In this document: positions 10,392 to 21,266 of the stretch, piece after piece
Position numbering within the stretch: position 1 is the stretch's first letter
Layout of the letters: the number at the start of each line of letters is the position of its first letter
Assembly (NCBI RefSeq): GCF_048569485.1
Contig: NC_134358.1
Location: 244,027,451 to 244,091,450 of the forward strand
Reading direction: 5' to 3'
Length of the DNA: 64,000 nucleotides
Origin: Anomaloglossus baeobatrachus
Taxonomy: Eukaryota; Chordata; Amphibia; Anura; Aromobatidae
Notes under the pieces: model-generated
What the model saw: only the letters and a program-made list of their open reading frames with translations
The model's database searches: none
What the model was told of the DNA's origin: nothing
Program-made: the position numbers and the translations under genes

Positions 10392-12204
10392 GTGAGCCCC
10401 CTGCACGGTGCCCTCAGGGATTATGGCGGTGGGGAACACAACTATAGGACATATGAGCAGAAGACAGTGGTCAGAGCGGCAGGTCATGGAGTCAGCACAG
10501 TTGTGCAGCCGGGCACCAGTCACATGGCCTGTTCTAAAAGTCAACCAAAGCAGCATTTAAAGGGGCTTTCCAGAAGTGGCAAAACATAAATAGAAAGGAC
10601 CAGTATATTTCTTATAGTGACTGTGCTCTACTTGCTGGCTCTTGTGATCATGTGACCAGGGAACTCCAGTGACATTTGGGCTAAATTCACACCCAGCTCC
10701 TCAGGTCACAGGGCGTGGGCCCAATGATTGCGGAAACTCTGGGCATCGCTGCAGTATATTCTACACCTGTAGACAGTATCTGATGGGAATATACAGCCAG
10801 GGGCACCGCTGTGTGGTCGTCATACAAAGCCTCGCTCCTCTGCACTGACCACACTGACTAATGTGCCCGGCCTCAGATCACTTGTATTGTGCATGGCCAC
10901 ACACGGCTAGCCAGCACGTGACCGCGTGTATAGAAATCACATGAGTAGGCACAGATCCGCCCACTTCTGGTACCCGAGAATCCTGACAGTGTGCACTGTG
11001 TGCTGCGAGGATATAGCCCCAAGCCTGGACAACCCCTTTAAGAAAAACTCTGAAATGTTAGTTATCACACGGGCAGCTGAGCCTGGGAATGAACTGCCAC
11101 TCCCTGTCCGGTCATCTCATCACAGGCAGGAGCATTCACTGTAGGTGTCACAGCTCACCTTCTCCTCCTTTCTGCATAGCTGCTACCTAGAAAACGCTCT
11201 CATGGTTGTCCAAGAGCAGCCCAGTTACTAAATGACATTGAAATATAACCTGTATAGTGTTTTTTTTCACCTGTTAAAACAAAAACGGTAGCACTAATAA
11301 TCACCTTGTAAAACAGCAATTTGCTTATTGTTTTTTTGTGCCACAATTGTCCCCAATATGTGAACTGAGCCCTATATCTGGTACCAGGTTTTTGCTCCCA
11401 CATCTGAGAGCAGCATAATGTAGAGGCAGAGACCGTGATTCCAGTGATGTGTCACTTACTGAGCTGGTTGCAGCAGATTTGATAAAAATCAGTTTTCTCT
11501 GCTGCAGATCTAGCAGTTCTCTGAATTCTGAGCTCTGTATTACCTCGCCCACACCACTGATTGACAGCTTTTGGAATGACTTTTTTTCTGTGCATGTGTA
11601 TTGATGTCCTATGCTCTGCTTTCAGTACAGCAGAGTGAAGTGCGCCTGTGTACACCTGCGAAGCTACAGGTGTGAGATTGCTGTGTATATAACATAGGAC
11701 ATGTCATCCACATCAATCAGAGCCGGAGGACTACACACCACAGCAATGACGCGCATCAGACAGACCATACTCATATACATACAGCGCAGGAACTATTTAA
11801 ATGGTATTTTTAGGGATATACGGGAGGAGCCACTAGATGTTACACACATTTGTGGATTGCAGTAAAGGAGTAGATAAAGGTGGTGGCATTAGTGTAGATA
11901 CTCAACAACTTGTGACGGGTCCTTTAACAAATAATTTACATATTAAGAAAATGTGCATTTCTCTGGAATAAGACGTCGGATGGCAGATATTTTATTCCTC
12001 TTCCTATGCCCTGTATGCCCATATAGATGGCTCAGGAGGGCTGATCCTACTGACGGGTGCCCTTTAATTTCTCAGCCTGCAGTTAGCTCCATGCTCCCTC
12101 TAGTGGTAACTACTAGCAGCCAGAACGGTTTATTCCTAGCACTGTCTATTTCACGAAAGCTGCTACAAAAATGTTTCACTGTATAAATGTTTTTTCTTTT
12201 TCAG
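10392..12204 (+). other. EEF1E1: EEF1E1 intron 1
   Basis: The intron is bounded by GTGAGC and a T-rich tract ending CAG. It is mostly unique-looking sequence. I recognise no transposon with intact ends and see no supported gene in its 1.8 kb. Confidence 0.8.
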
Positions 12205-12405
12205 ATTCCTGTACTTCAGACCAATAAAGGTCCCAGCTTAGCAGGCCTTGCCACCATTGCCTCCCATTTAGCTACACAAGCCAAGAAAGAGGAACTATTG
12301 GGCGTCTCTTTAGAAGAGAAGGCCATCGTGCAGCAATGGCTAGAATATCGGACAACACGCATAGACCGATTAACCTCCAAGGAAGATGTCAGGACCTCAC
12401 TAAAG
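12205..12405 (+). CDS. EEF1E1: EEF1E1 exon 2
   Basis: Residues 30-96, from IPVLQTNKGPSL to the end of RTSLK. The acceptor is TTTTTCTTTTTCAG and the donor GTCAGT. The exon holds the end of the N-terminal domain and the start of the helical GST-C-like domain. EEKAIVQQWLEYR matches the human protein as I remember it and is the most conserved stretch. Both boundaries are phase 0. The open frame runs past the donor to 12477, but that tail matches nothing in the family and is intron. Confidence 0.95.
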
Positions 12406-12737
12406 GTCAGTAATGAGAAGATGTCCTGCGAACACTGGGGATGGAGGGTCCTTCATTTTATATATAATATATGCTAGCTGTACTACCCGGCTTTGCCCGG
12501 GTTAATAACTGTTGTTAACAAAATAGAATGTGTTAACATTCCCGGGATAGAATGTATAAATAGAATGTATTAACGCCCGGGATAGTAACTGTCTCTCCGT
12601 TTCTCTCCCATTCTCTGTCTGTCTCCCCTTCTGTATAAATCTCTCTTTTTCTCTGTCTGACTCTTTCCCTGTCTGTCTCTGACTGTCTGTCTCTTTCTCC
12701 GTTTGTCTCAATCTCTTTCCCTGTCTGTCTGTGTCTG

Positions 12738-12911
12738 TCTCTTTCCCTGTGTCTGTCTCTTTCCCTGTGTCTGTCTCTTTCCCTGTGTCTGTCTCTTTCC
12801 CTGTGTCTGTCTCTTTCCCTGTGTCTGTCTCTTTCCCTGTGTCTGTCTCTTTCCCTGTGTCTGTCTCTTTCCCTGTGTCTGTCTCTTTCCCTGTGTCTGT
12901 CTCTTTCCCTG
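12738..12911. repeat. 18-bp CT-rich minisatellite
   Basis: Nearly ten perfect copies of an 18-bp unit GTGTCTGTCTCTTTCCCT. As 18 is a multiple of three, several frames on both strands stay open; none is a gene. Confidence 0.95.
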
Positions 12912-13152
12912 GCTGCATTGTGACACGCCAACATTCCATATAAGGCCGTGGCTGCACATTCTTCTGAAGTTCTGGCTGCATTGTGGCTCCCAGCTCCATT
13001 CGCTTTAATGGAGCCAGGTTTTTTGGCGAATAACTGTAAAGCGCGGGGTTAAAATTTCCCCTCAAAACATAGCGTATGACGCTCTTGGGGTCCAGACGTG
13101 TGAGTGTGCAAAATTTTGTGGCTGTAGCTGCAACGGTGCAGATGCCAATCCC

Positions 13153-13156
<4 letters not shown>

Positions 13157-13196
<40 letters not shown>
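13157..13196. repeat. (CA)n microsatellite
   Basis: An uninterrupted CA tract of about 40 bp at the 3' end of the repeat in EEF1E1 intron 2. Confidence 0.9.
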
Positions 13197-13198
<2 letters not shown>

Positions 13199-13243
13199 TC
13201 ATATATTAGATATATACTGTATATCAAAATTATCTAAAGTTAC

Positions 13244-13843
13244 TACCGTATTTTTCGGATTATAAGACGCACTTTTCCTCCCGAAAATTTGGGAGGAAAA
13301 TGGGGGGGTGCATCTTAAAATCCGAATATAGCTCACCGGGAGGTAGAGAATTGGCTGGGGCTGTGTGTGTGGCTTTGAGTGTGTGCAGGCAGCCGGCTGC
13401 CTCTCTGTGCGGGTGGGTGGGCAGCCGGGTTGTTGTTCAGACTGCGATGGCTGTGCGGCAGGTGTTCCAGTCTGTCAGTGGTCCCGGCTTCAAATGATGG
13501 CGCTGGGAGTCAGCGCGTGTGCAGATGGAGCTTTGGACGAGAGCTCCATCTGCGCATGCGCTGCTCCGGGCGCCATTTTTTGAAGCCCAGACCGCGGACA
13601 GACTGGGACACTTGCTGCACCGGTCTGCTCCACCGCAGCTTCCGCTGCCACCACTGACCCGCCACCGCCGCTGCCACCACTGACCCGTTGCCAGCACAGC
13701 CTCTGCCTCCTGTGAGCCCACTCCACCACCGCTGCCGCCCCCCTCCGGTAAGACCACACCGGAGTATAAGACAGACCCCATTTTTTTTTTACTTTTTTTA
13801 TCTCTAAATTTGAGGTGCGTCTTATAAAATGAAAAATATGGTA
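13244..13843. mobile_element. Nonautonomous DNA transposon (TACCGTATTTTTCGG type)
   Basis: The left end is TACCGTATTTTTCGGATTAT. The right end is the complement of TACCATATTTTTCATTTTAT, and both continue into ATAAGACGCAC. The interior is GC-rich with CCACCGCTGCC-type repeats. The target-site duplication is unclear, so I leave the superfamily open. It sits in EEF1E1 intron 2. Confidence 0.65.
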
Positions 13844-13864
13844 CTTAGCAGGATTTACAGCTAA

Positions 13865-15915
13865 GGCTATATGCGCACGCTACATCTTTTACTGTGTTTT
13901 TGGTGAAAATTTTGTGGTCACAAAAGATGTACCCAAATGCGTGCATTTGCTTCCCCTAGCAAAGTCTGAGATTTCTATTTTGCTGTTCGCACAGTGCATT
14001 TTTTTTGGCTGTGTTTTTGAAGAAGCAGCCAAGATACAGCATGTAAATTCTTATTCTGTTTTGTCCTGCGTTTCAGAGGACTGGCAGATCAATGTCCCGT
14101 TGACTCTGAGTCGGTGGGAGATTGATTCCTGGTATCTGGCTAGATGCCGGTTCCCATATAAAGTCTATGGAGACCAAATTGTGGCGTAAAGGGGTTAGGA
14201 GCAAGCGCTTCATACTTACCGATTCACCGGGGCAGCTGTTGCACTGCTCATTCACTTCCCAGGCCGCTGATTAGCTTCATTGAATATGCACTGCTTCCCC
14301 CGCTCACCAGCGTCTGTGATTGGTGAGAGTCAGATGAGCCCCCACACTGAGTGACATGTCTGATGCTTCCAATCACAGACGCCGGTGTGCAGGTCTATAT
14401 CGTACAGTAAAATATATAAATAAAAAATTTGGCGTAGGATCTCCCATATTATGATATCCTGCACAGATAAAGCCTGACAGCTGGGTGCTGGTATTCTCAG
14501 GCTGGGGAGACCCATGTTTATTGGGCACCCCCCCACCCTCCCCAGCCTTGAAATATCAGCCTGTAGCCACCTGGAATTCCCGATAGCCACCGCACCAGGG
14601 CTATCAGAGTAATAAGGAGTTAATAGCCTAAGTCCTAGATTAGCAATGGGAGGGGTCTATGAGACCCCCCCCCCATTGTTAATCTGTAAGTTAAAGAAAA
14701 TAAACACACACACAACCAAAAAAATCCTTTATTTGAAATAAAGGACAAAAAAAGCACCCCCTTTCACCACCTTATTAACCCCCAAAACACCCCTGCAGGT
14801 CCGACGTAATCCACACGAGGTCCCACGTCGCTTCTAGCACTGCTACATCTGAATCACAGCGCGCGATCATGGTATATGATCGCACGCGATAAATTCAGGC
14901 AGAGACTGAGCCGCAATCAGCGATGACGTCACTCAGGTTAACTTCGCCCACAGCTGGAGTCCTCCACCTGTGACCGCTTCACTTCAGTCACTACCTCACA
15001 TCGGGCAGTCATGCTGCTCTATGGCCGCTCGCTGTGAGCGTCAGATTTAACAGAACTGAAATCGTTGTGGGACCTAGTGTGGATTACATCAGATCTGCAG
15101 GGGTGGTTTTGGGGTTAATAAAATGGTGAAAGATGGTGCTTTTTTGTCTTTTATTTCAAATAAAGAATTTTTTGCGTGTTTGTGTTTATTTACTTTCATT
15201 TACAGATTAGTTATGGGGGTGTCTCATAGACCCTTCCCATTACTATCCCATTACTAATCTAGGGGTGAGTGGCAGCTGTGGGCTGCCACTTACTCCTTAT
15301 TACCCCGATTGCCAGCACACCAGGTCAATGGGAAAAGCCAGGTCTAGCGTCAGAATTGGTGCATCTAATGGATGCTGCACTTTTGGGGCGGCTGCGGGCT
15401 GCTATTGTTAGGCTAGAAAGGGCCAAATAAATATTGGCCCTTCCCACATTAATATCAGCCCCTAATTATCTCCTGTACCTTGGCTGATTTTGGAAAAATT
15501 GAGGGGACACCAAGTCATTTAAAAAAAAAAAAAAAAGAAAAAAAGATCAAATGATAAAGTGTGGGATCCCCTCTATTTTTCATAACCAGCCAAGGTACAG
15601 CACACAGCTGAGAGTTGCAGCCCGCAGCTGCTGCTGTTCCTGAGCTAGATATGAAAATTAGAGGGGGGGGGGGGGGGGGTCGGCGACAGATTTATTTTTT
15701 GGCAAAAAAAATAAAAAATTTATAAAACAGCTGGCCAAGCTAACTATCCCGCTATCTATTGAGCTATTCTGTTCTTTTTCCTATCAATTGTCCTATCCTA
15801 TTTTGTTTCTCCTTTAAAAAACGCATTGACAAAAACGCGGAAAAACGTCATACATTTTCTAGGCTACAAGCGGTGTTTTCTGTGACCATTCAAGATGCAG
15901 CGTGCACACATAGCC
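13865..15915. mobile_element. Harbinger-like nonautonomous element, ~2 kb
   Basis: TAA flanks both ends (13862-13864, 15916-15918). The left end GGCTATATGCGCACGCTACA and the complement of the right end, GGCTATGTGTGCACGCTGCA, differ at only a few positions. A 3-bp TWA target duplication is the mark of PIF/Harbinger elements. The interior contains a large inverted repeat and simple A and G tracts but no transposase. Confidence 0.6.
14648..15240. repeat. Internal inverted repeat with ~180-bp arms
   Basis: The arm at 14648-14828 (with TTTATTTGAAATAAAGGAC and CCCCTGCAGGTC) is complementary, with scattered changes, to 15070-15240 (with GTCTTTTATTTCAAATAAAG and TCTGCAGGGGTGG). The spacer of about 240 bp is GC-richer. 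Transcribed as part of EEF1E1 intron 2, it could fold into a long hairpin. Confidence 0.7.
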
Positions 15916-15918
15916 TAA

Positions 15919-16569
15919 GTGATGTGTGGTACATGAAGCTTCCACTCAGCACCTTTCATATAAAATCCCACTGCAACTATCTGTCACTACAGGGAAGTTT
16001 TCTGTTTGGGACATGTATTTTAGGAGATTGGTTTCATATTTTAGTGTAATGGCGCTAAAGGGAATATGTTGCAATTTTTATTTATTAATTATATAATCAA
16101 TATTAACATAAAATTAAATGTTCTGTTCTAACACTTATTATTTTTTTTCTGCAGCCACTGCTGGCTGCCATTTTTAATTGCTAGGGTGTAAGTATGAGCA
16201 TGACACAGCCGTCCCTGGGCATAGGAGACTGCGCTCAGCATCCAGCTGTATTTCCTCAGCTATGGGCTGTCCGGTCCACAGCAGTGGGGGGCGGAGCCAG
16301 TGCCATTTTGTTGTAGCCCAGAGCTGTGTTTTGAGGTACAATTTCCCTCTGTCCAGGCTTGCACAGTGTTCAGGGTCGAGCAGTGGTAGGTCCAGGGCAG
16401 TGGTGGTGAGCGCAGTTGGGCAACCTGGTGTCGTATTAATAATCCAGGATACTGAGTTGTTCTTACTCCTGCAAGAGGTCATTGCCATAGAGCTGCTCTG
16501 AGGCGTAAGAACAGTGCTGCGGCAGAGTCATCTTCCGTGGGTGTGAACAGCTCAGTACCCTGGTATTAG
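15919..16569. other. EEF1E1: EEF1E1 intron 2, unassigned part
   Basis: AT-rich, then (from about 16150) mixed sequence with GGGGGGCGGAGCCAGTGCCA. No gene or clear element boundary is seen. Confidence 0.4.
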
Positions 16570-17241
16570 TACCGTGTTTCCCCGAAAGTAAGACAGTGTC
16601 TTACATTCTTTTTACCCCCAAAAGTGCCACTATGTCTTACTTTCGGGGTATGTTTTATATTGGAAAAAATCCCACAGCAATCGCAGCAAGTCTCCTTGCA
16701 ATGTACCGTATGGGGACTTGCCGCGATTGCGCCCTAAGTGTACCGCAAGTTAAGGAAACTTAACCACCAGCGGCTGCACATGAGGGCACTGTGGCTGCGT
16801 GATTTTGTATGTTGTCCATGGTCCTGATGGACCACGGACAACATTACTGCAACATTTCAACATTTCTCGGTAGCCGAGCGTTCAGCTGAGCGCCCGACCG
16901 CCGGCATGTCAGCTCTCAGCTGAGCGCTCAGCCGCCGGCATGTCAGGGCGTTCAGCTGAGCGCCCGACCGCCGGCATGTGTCAGCTCTCAGCTGAGCGCT
17001 CAGCCGCCGGCATGTCAGGGCGCTCGCCCGACCGCCGGCATGTGTCAGCTCTCAGCTAAGCGCTCAGCCGCCGGCATGTCAGGGCGCTCAGCTGAGCGCT
17101 CGGCCGCTGTAACTGTACTGTAAAGAAGAAAAAAAATAAATACACTTTTACTACGTCTTACTTTCGGGGTACGTCTTACATTAGCCGACCCCCCACTACG
17201 TCTTACTATCGGGGGTATCTTACTCTCGGGGAAACACGGTA
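16570..17241. mobile_element. Nonautonomous DNA transposon (TACCGTGTTTCCCCG type)
   Basis: The ends are TACCGTGTTTCCCCGAAAGT and, complementary, CTCTCGGGGAAACACGGTA. The motif GTCTTACTTTCGGGGTA recurs subterminally on both sides. At 16865-17105 it carries a GC-rich tandem repeat of about 78 bp made of GCTGAGCGCTCAGCCGCCGG and CCGACCGCCGGCATGTC. Superfamily not assigned. Confidence 0.65.
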
Positions 17242-17887
17242 GTACGATACCAGGCTGCCCCACCTCTGGTCACAGCTGTAATCTCCAGTAATGTAATCAT
17301 CATGCTGCTGTGCTCTGAAGACCAACTCAGCTCTGCGCAGTTAGTCCAAAGCCTCATTCAGATGTCTGTAATACAGGGGCGTGAGATTGATGCAGCAAAG
17401 CATCAGATGCCCCTGCGTTATAGAAATCTGAATCAGGTTTTGTATTGACTAGGCAGAGCCATGTATCAATTCCAATCATGTGCGACACCGGATTAGATAT
17501 ACTGCTCAGCGGACTGTCGCACATCACAGGATTAGGTACACAGACTGCCAAACATCATGGGATTAGATGCCCACTGTGTCCTGCATCACAGGATTAGATG
17601 CTCACTGGGTTGTGCGTCACAGAATTAGATACACATTTCCAACTTTCTACCTTTCTGCATAGGGGTGAGTTACAGGTAATTTTCTTAAAAAAACAAACAA
17701 ACAACAATGGTGACAGCACTGGGATCAAGATCTGTCCGCACATTTACGTTTCTCTCATACGGCAGCACTCACCTAATGACAGTCCTCTTACCGTTCTATT
17801 ACTAGTGGTTATGTAATATGTGATAGTTCAGTGTGTGGCGTCTTATCTTCTTACCTGTAATTTCTCTATTGCTATTTTTTTCCCTAG
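17242..17887. other. EEF1E1: EEF1E1 intron 2, end
   Basis: At 17470-17640 a loose tandem repeat of about 40-45 bp has the core CATCACAGGATTAGAT (four to five copies). The rest is unremarkable and ends in the exon 3 acceptor. Confidence 0.5.
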
Positions 17888-17983
17888 GATCTAAATTCCT
17901 ATTTGGAGGATAAAGTGTACATGGCTGGCAATAAAATCACTTTGGCTGATATCTTAACTTATTATGGGTTGCATCCTATCATA
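17888..17983 (+). CDS. EEF1E1: EEF1E1 exon 3
   Basis: Residues 97-128, from DLNSYLEDKVYMAGN to GLHPII. The acceptor is TTTTTTTCCCTAG and the donor GTAAGT. The stretch KITLADILTYYGLH holds the GST-C N-capping box, T-x-x-D at residues 114-117, typical of glutathione-transferase-like folds. Intron 2, about 5.5 kb, is the longest in the gene and is largely made of transposons. Confidence 0.95.
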
Positions 17984-18436
17984 GTAAGTATTTAAAAAAA
18001 ATAAAATAATCTCTTTTAGGGCATTTTCAGGCAGCCGAACGAAAACTCCATCTGCTAGTCGAATATCGGACGACTTAAGGAGCTGCCTGACGTTACAGTG
18101 GGGAAAATAAGTATTTGATACACTGCCGATTTTGCAAGTTTTCCCACCTACAAAGAATGGAGAGGTCTGTACTTTTTATCATAGGTATACTTCAACTGTG
18201 ACAGGCAGAATCCAAAAATAAATCTAGAAAACGAAATTGCATGATTTTTAAATAATTTTCATTTTATTACATGAAATAAGTATTTGATCACCTACAAAAC
18301 TAGCAAGACCTGCTATTTTTTCTTTAAAAAGCTCCTACTCTATACTTATTACCTGTATTAATTGCAACTGTTTGAACTCATTACCGGTATAAAAGACAAC
18401 TGTCCACACAATCAATCACACGCCAACCCCTCCACC

Positions 18437-20060
18437 ATGGCCAAGACCAAAGAACTGTCTAAGGACACCAGGGACAAAATTGTAGACCTGCACAAGGCTG
18501 GGTTGGGCTACAGAACAATAGGCAAGCAGCTTGGTGAGAAGGCAACAACTGTTGGCGCAGTTATTAGAAAATGAAAGAAACACAAGATAACTTTCAATCT
18601 TACTCAGTCTGGAGCTTCATGCAAGATCTCACCTTGTGTGGTAAAGATGATTGAGAGGTCAGGAATCAGCCTAGAACTACATGGAAGGAACTGGTCAATG
18701 ACCTGAAGAGAGTGGGTACAAAAGTCTCAAAGATTACTGTTAAAACACTACGCCGTCATGGATTAAAATCCAGCAGGCACGCATGGTCCTCCTGCTCACA
18801 CCAGCACATGTCCAGACCCATTTGAAGTTCACCAACGACCATCTGGATGATCCAGAGGAGGCATGGGAGAATGTCATGTGGTCAGATGACTAAAGGACAA
18901 CTGAAATGAGCACCAATATGTATATATGTATACAGAGTGCAAGCCAAAAAATACATAATAAAGATGAAGGCTGCACATCCAATAATATGATAATGGTATA
19001 ATGCTACAAGCATGCTGACAATTAAAATGAAAAATGCAATTTACTAACTGGAAAGTGAACATGTGAATAATGAAATGCATACCTGACAAGACTATTAGGA
19101 AAAAAGAGATATTTAGCAATCGCATTGATCAATGTAACCGAGCCCCAATACTTTGCCAAGGTATATCTCTATATTGGGGTCCCTAGCTCCGCCCCTTTCG
19201 GCCATGTTTTTTACATCTCCTATATAAGCAAGTCCTTGGTTACCCCTCTAATTGCAATAAGATGACACACAGTTAGGGTCATAGAGCTAGGGACCCCAAT
19301 ATAGAGAAGTACCTTGGCGAGGTAATGGGGTTCGGTTACATTGATCAATTCGATTGCTAAATATCTCCTTTTTCCAAATCTTCATGGCAGGTATGCATTT
19401 CATTATTCACATGTTCTCTTTCCAGTTAGCAAATTGCATTTTTCATTATAATTGTCAGCATACTTGTAGCATTATACCATTATCATATTATTGGATGTGC
19501 AGCCTTCATCTTTATTGATGTGGTCAGATGAATCCAAAATAGAACATTTTGGTATCAACTCAACTCGCTGTGTTTGGAGGAACAATGATGAGTACAACCC
19601 TAAAACATCGTCCCAACTGTGAAGCATGGGGGTGGAAACATTATACTTTTGGGGTGCTTTTCTGCAAAGGGGACAGGACGACTGTACCATATTGAAGGGA
19701 GCATGGGTGGGGTCATATAGTGAGATTTTAGCCAAAAATCTCCTTCCCTCAGTAAGAACATTGACAATGGGTCTTGGCTGGATGTTCCAACATGACAATG
19801 ACCAAAAACACACAGCCAGGGCAACTAAGTAGTGGCTCCATAAGAAGCATTTCAAGGTCCTGTAGTGTCTTAGCCAGTCTCCAGACCTGAACCCAATAGA
19901 GAAAATCTTTGGAAAAAACTGAATCTCAATTTTGCCCAGTGACAGCCCCAAAACCTGAAAGATCTGAAGAAAATCTGCATGGAGCAGTGGGCCAAAATCG
20001 TTGCTGCAGTGTACAAACCTGGTCAAGAACTAAAGAAAACGTCTGACCTGTGTAATTGCA
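18437..20060 (+). pseudogene. Tc1 transposase pseudogene interrupted by an inverted-repeat insertion
   Basis: The N-terminus [20 protein letters not shown] (18437 on) is open for 46 codons and contains the first helix-turn-helix ([12 protein letters not shown]). It then stops and shifts frame. Downstream the frame is broken by many stops and by the 628-bp insertion, which falls at the first catalytic Asp (TGGTCAGATGA). Traces of the second Asp context remain near 19785 (TGTTCCAACATGACAATGAC). No product is possible. Confidence 0.85.
18890..19517. mobile_element. 628-bp inverted-repeat insertion with 14-bp target duplication
   Basis: The duplicated target ATGTGGTCAGATGA lies at 18876-18889 and 19518-19531. 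Two arms of about 235 bp (18959-19192 and 19280-19515) are complementary at roughly nine bases in ten, around a centre with GGTCCCTAGCTCCGCCCCTT. An extra 70 bp (18890-18958) occurs only on the left. A 14-bp duplication is long for a cut-and-paste element and more like target-primed retrotransposition, for instance a Penelope-like derivative. No coding sequence is seen. Confidence 0.7.
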
Positions 20061-20524
20061 AACAAAGATTTCTGTGCAGAATATTTAGTTCTTTTTTCTA
20101 TTGTAACAAATACTTAATTTCATGGAATAAAATGCAAATTAATTATATAAAAATCATACAATGTGATCTTCTAGATTTTTTTTTTTTTATTCTGTCTGTC
20201 ACAGTTGAAGTGTGGCTACTATAAAAATTACAGACTTCTCCATTCTTTGTAAGTGGGAAAACTTGCAAAATTGACAGTGTATCAAATACTTATTTTCCCC
20301 ACTGTACCTTCACTATTCTGGTCCATGAGTTAGTCCAAAGCAGTGCAGGCTGTTGTGTTTTTTTCTTTTTCATAAAGACGTTAGTCCATGAGAGAAATCA
20401 GTGATCTGAGCAGCCTTACTGACTAATGATGGTCAGCGCGCTGTCAGATTTATACGCTTGAGTGACAGAGCCCTAACAATCACATATCTAATGTGGCGTT
20501 TTTCTTTTTTTGGTATGTGCTTAA

Positions 20525-20913
20525 GGCTATGTGCCCACGGGAGCTCGCACCTGCGGATATATCTGCAGGTATGGCCGCAGGTTTCCCACAGCAGCTCCCC
20601 GGGATTCCACAGCTGCGGGATTTCAGCGAATATCTGCAGTAAACCTGCGTACATTCATGTGACTTTCCTGCGGAAGTCCCGGCCTCTATCTCCATAGTGG
20701 AGGGCTGGGATTTCCGCAGGGATTTCCGCACGAAGAATTGACATACAGTTACGTGCAGCTGCAGGACATCCGCAGCATATTCCACAGCGTGGACACAGCA
20801 CTCCCCATGTCCCATAGGATAACATGGGGAGTGTCTGTACTTGCTGAAACCTGCGGATTTATCTAGAAAATCCAGATAAATCCGCAGCTGCGTGCTCCGG
20901 TGGGCACATAGCC
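20525..20913. mobile_element. Harbinger-like MITE
   Basis: TAA flanks both ends (20522-20524, 20914-20916). The ends are GGCTATGTGCCCACGGGAGC and the complementary GCTCCGGTGGGCACATAGCC. The interior is rich in CTGCGGA/TCCGCAG motifs. It lies in EEF1E1 intron 3. Confidence 0.75.
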
Positions 20914-20916
20914 TAA

Positions 20917-21082
20917 AGGTCCTGTCACAAACACAGATAAATCTGCGGCAGATCTGTGGTTGCAGTGAAATTGTGGACAATCAGTGCCAGGTTTGTGGCT
21001 GTGTACAAATGGAACAATATGTCCATGATTTCACTGCAACCACAGATCTGCCCAAGATTTATCTCTGTGTGTGACGGGGCCT
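20917..21082. mobile_element. Palindromic MITE abutting the previous one
   Basis: The arms start AGGTCCTGTCACAAACACAG and end in the complement of AGGCCCCGTCACACACAGAG. They share the long stretch CAGATCTGTGGTTGCAGTGA in inverted form, so the whole element is nearly one hairpin. The flanks read TAA on the left and TTA on the right, or TA on both sides if the element is taken one base longer at each end. Confidence 0.65.
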
Positions 21083-21112
21083 TTAGAGTACTGACTTGGA
21101 GAATCCTATTGC

Positions 21113-21266
21113 CAGGTCAATTTTACCATATAGTGAACAAGATAACAAAAAAAAAATTTGTGAAATTGCACAAAAAAACCCCTCATATGACTATATGGAC
21201 TGATTAATACAAAAAAAGTGCCTCTTGGAAAAAGGGGAGAAAAAAAACAGCAAATTGCTTGGATGT
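21113..21266. repeat. Diverged fragment of the piggyBac-like family
   Basis: TTTTACCATATAGTGAACA, CCCCTCATATG and the end GATGTGAAGGGGTT match the right half of the element at 6984-9036 with deletions. It is a remnant in EEF1E1 intron 3. Confidence 0.6.

Larger units (their letters stand above)
12473..13212. mobile_element. Nonautonomous repeat, possibly Helitron/Helentron-like
   Basis: It starts with GCTAGCTGTACTACCCGGCT, which contains a small hairpin (CCCGG-CTTTG-CCCGG). It has a central CT-rich minisatellite and ends with a (CA)n tract and CTTCATATATTAGATATA. It lies only about 70 bp into EEF1E1 intron 2. No clear target-site duplication or long inverted repeat is present. AT-rich insertion edges plus a central microsatellite would suit Helentron-derived elements, but this is a guess by structure. 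I remember the same sequence as abundant in amphibians. Confidence 0.4.
18096..20304 (+). mobile_element. Tc1/mariner element, dead copy 4, with nested insertion
   Basis: TA flanks both ends (18094-18095, 20305-20306). The left end is CAGTGGGGAAAATAAGTATT and the right end its complement; the inverted repeats extend well over 100 bp with changes. Without the nested insertion at 18890-19517 it is about 1.57 kb, normal for Tc1. It lies in EEF1E1 intron 3 in the direction of the gene. Confidence 0.9.

Noticed and set aside
12406-12477. Extension of EEF1E1 exon 2 to the in-frame stop
   Set aside because: A good donor (GTCAGT) lies at 12406, and the extension has no similarity to the conserved protein.
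12502-13227. Frames of 80-240 codons over the CT-rich region
   Set aside because: Built from the 18-bp repeat and (CA)n tract in an intron of EEF1E1.
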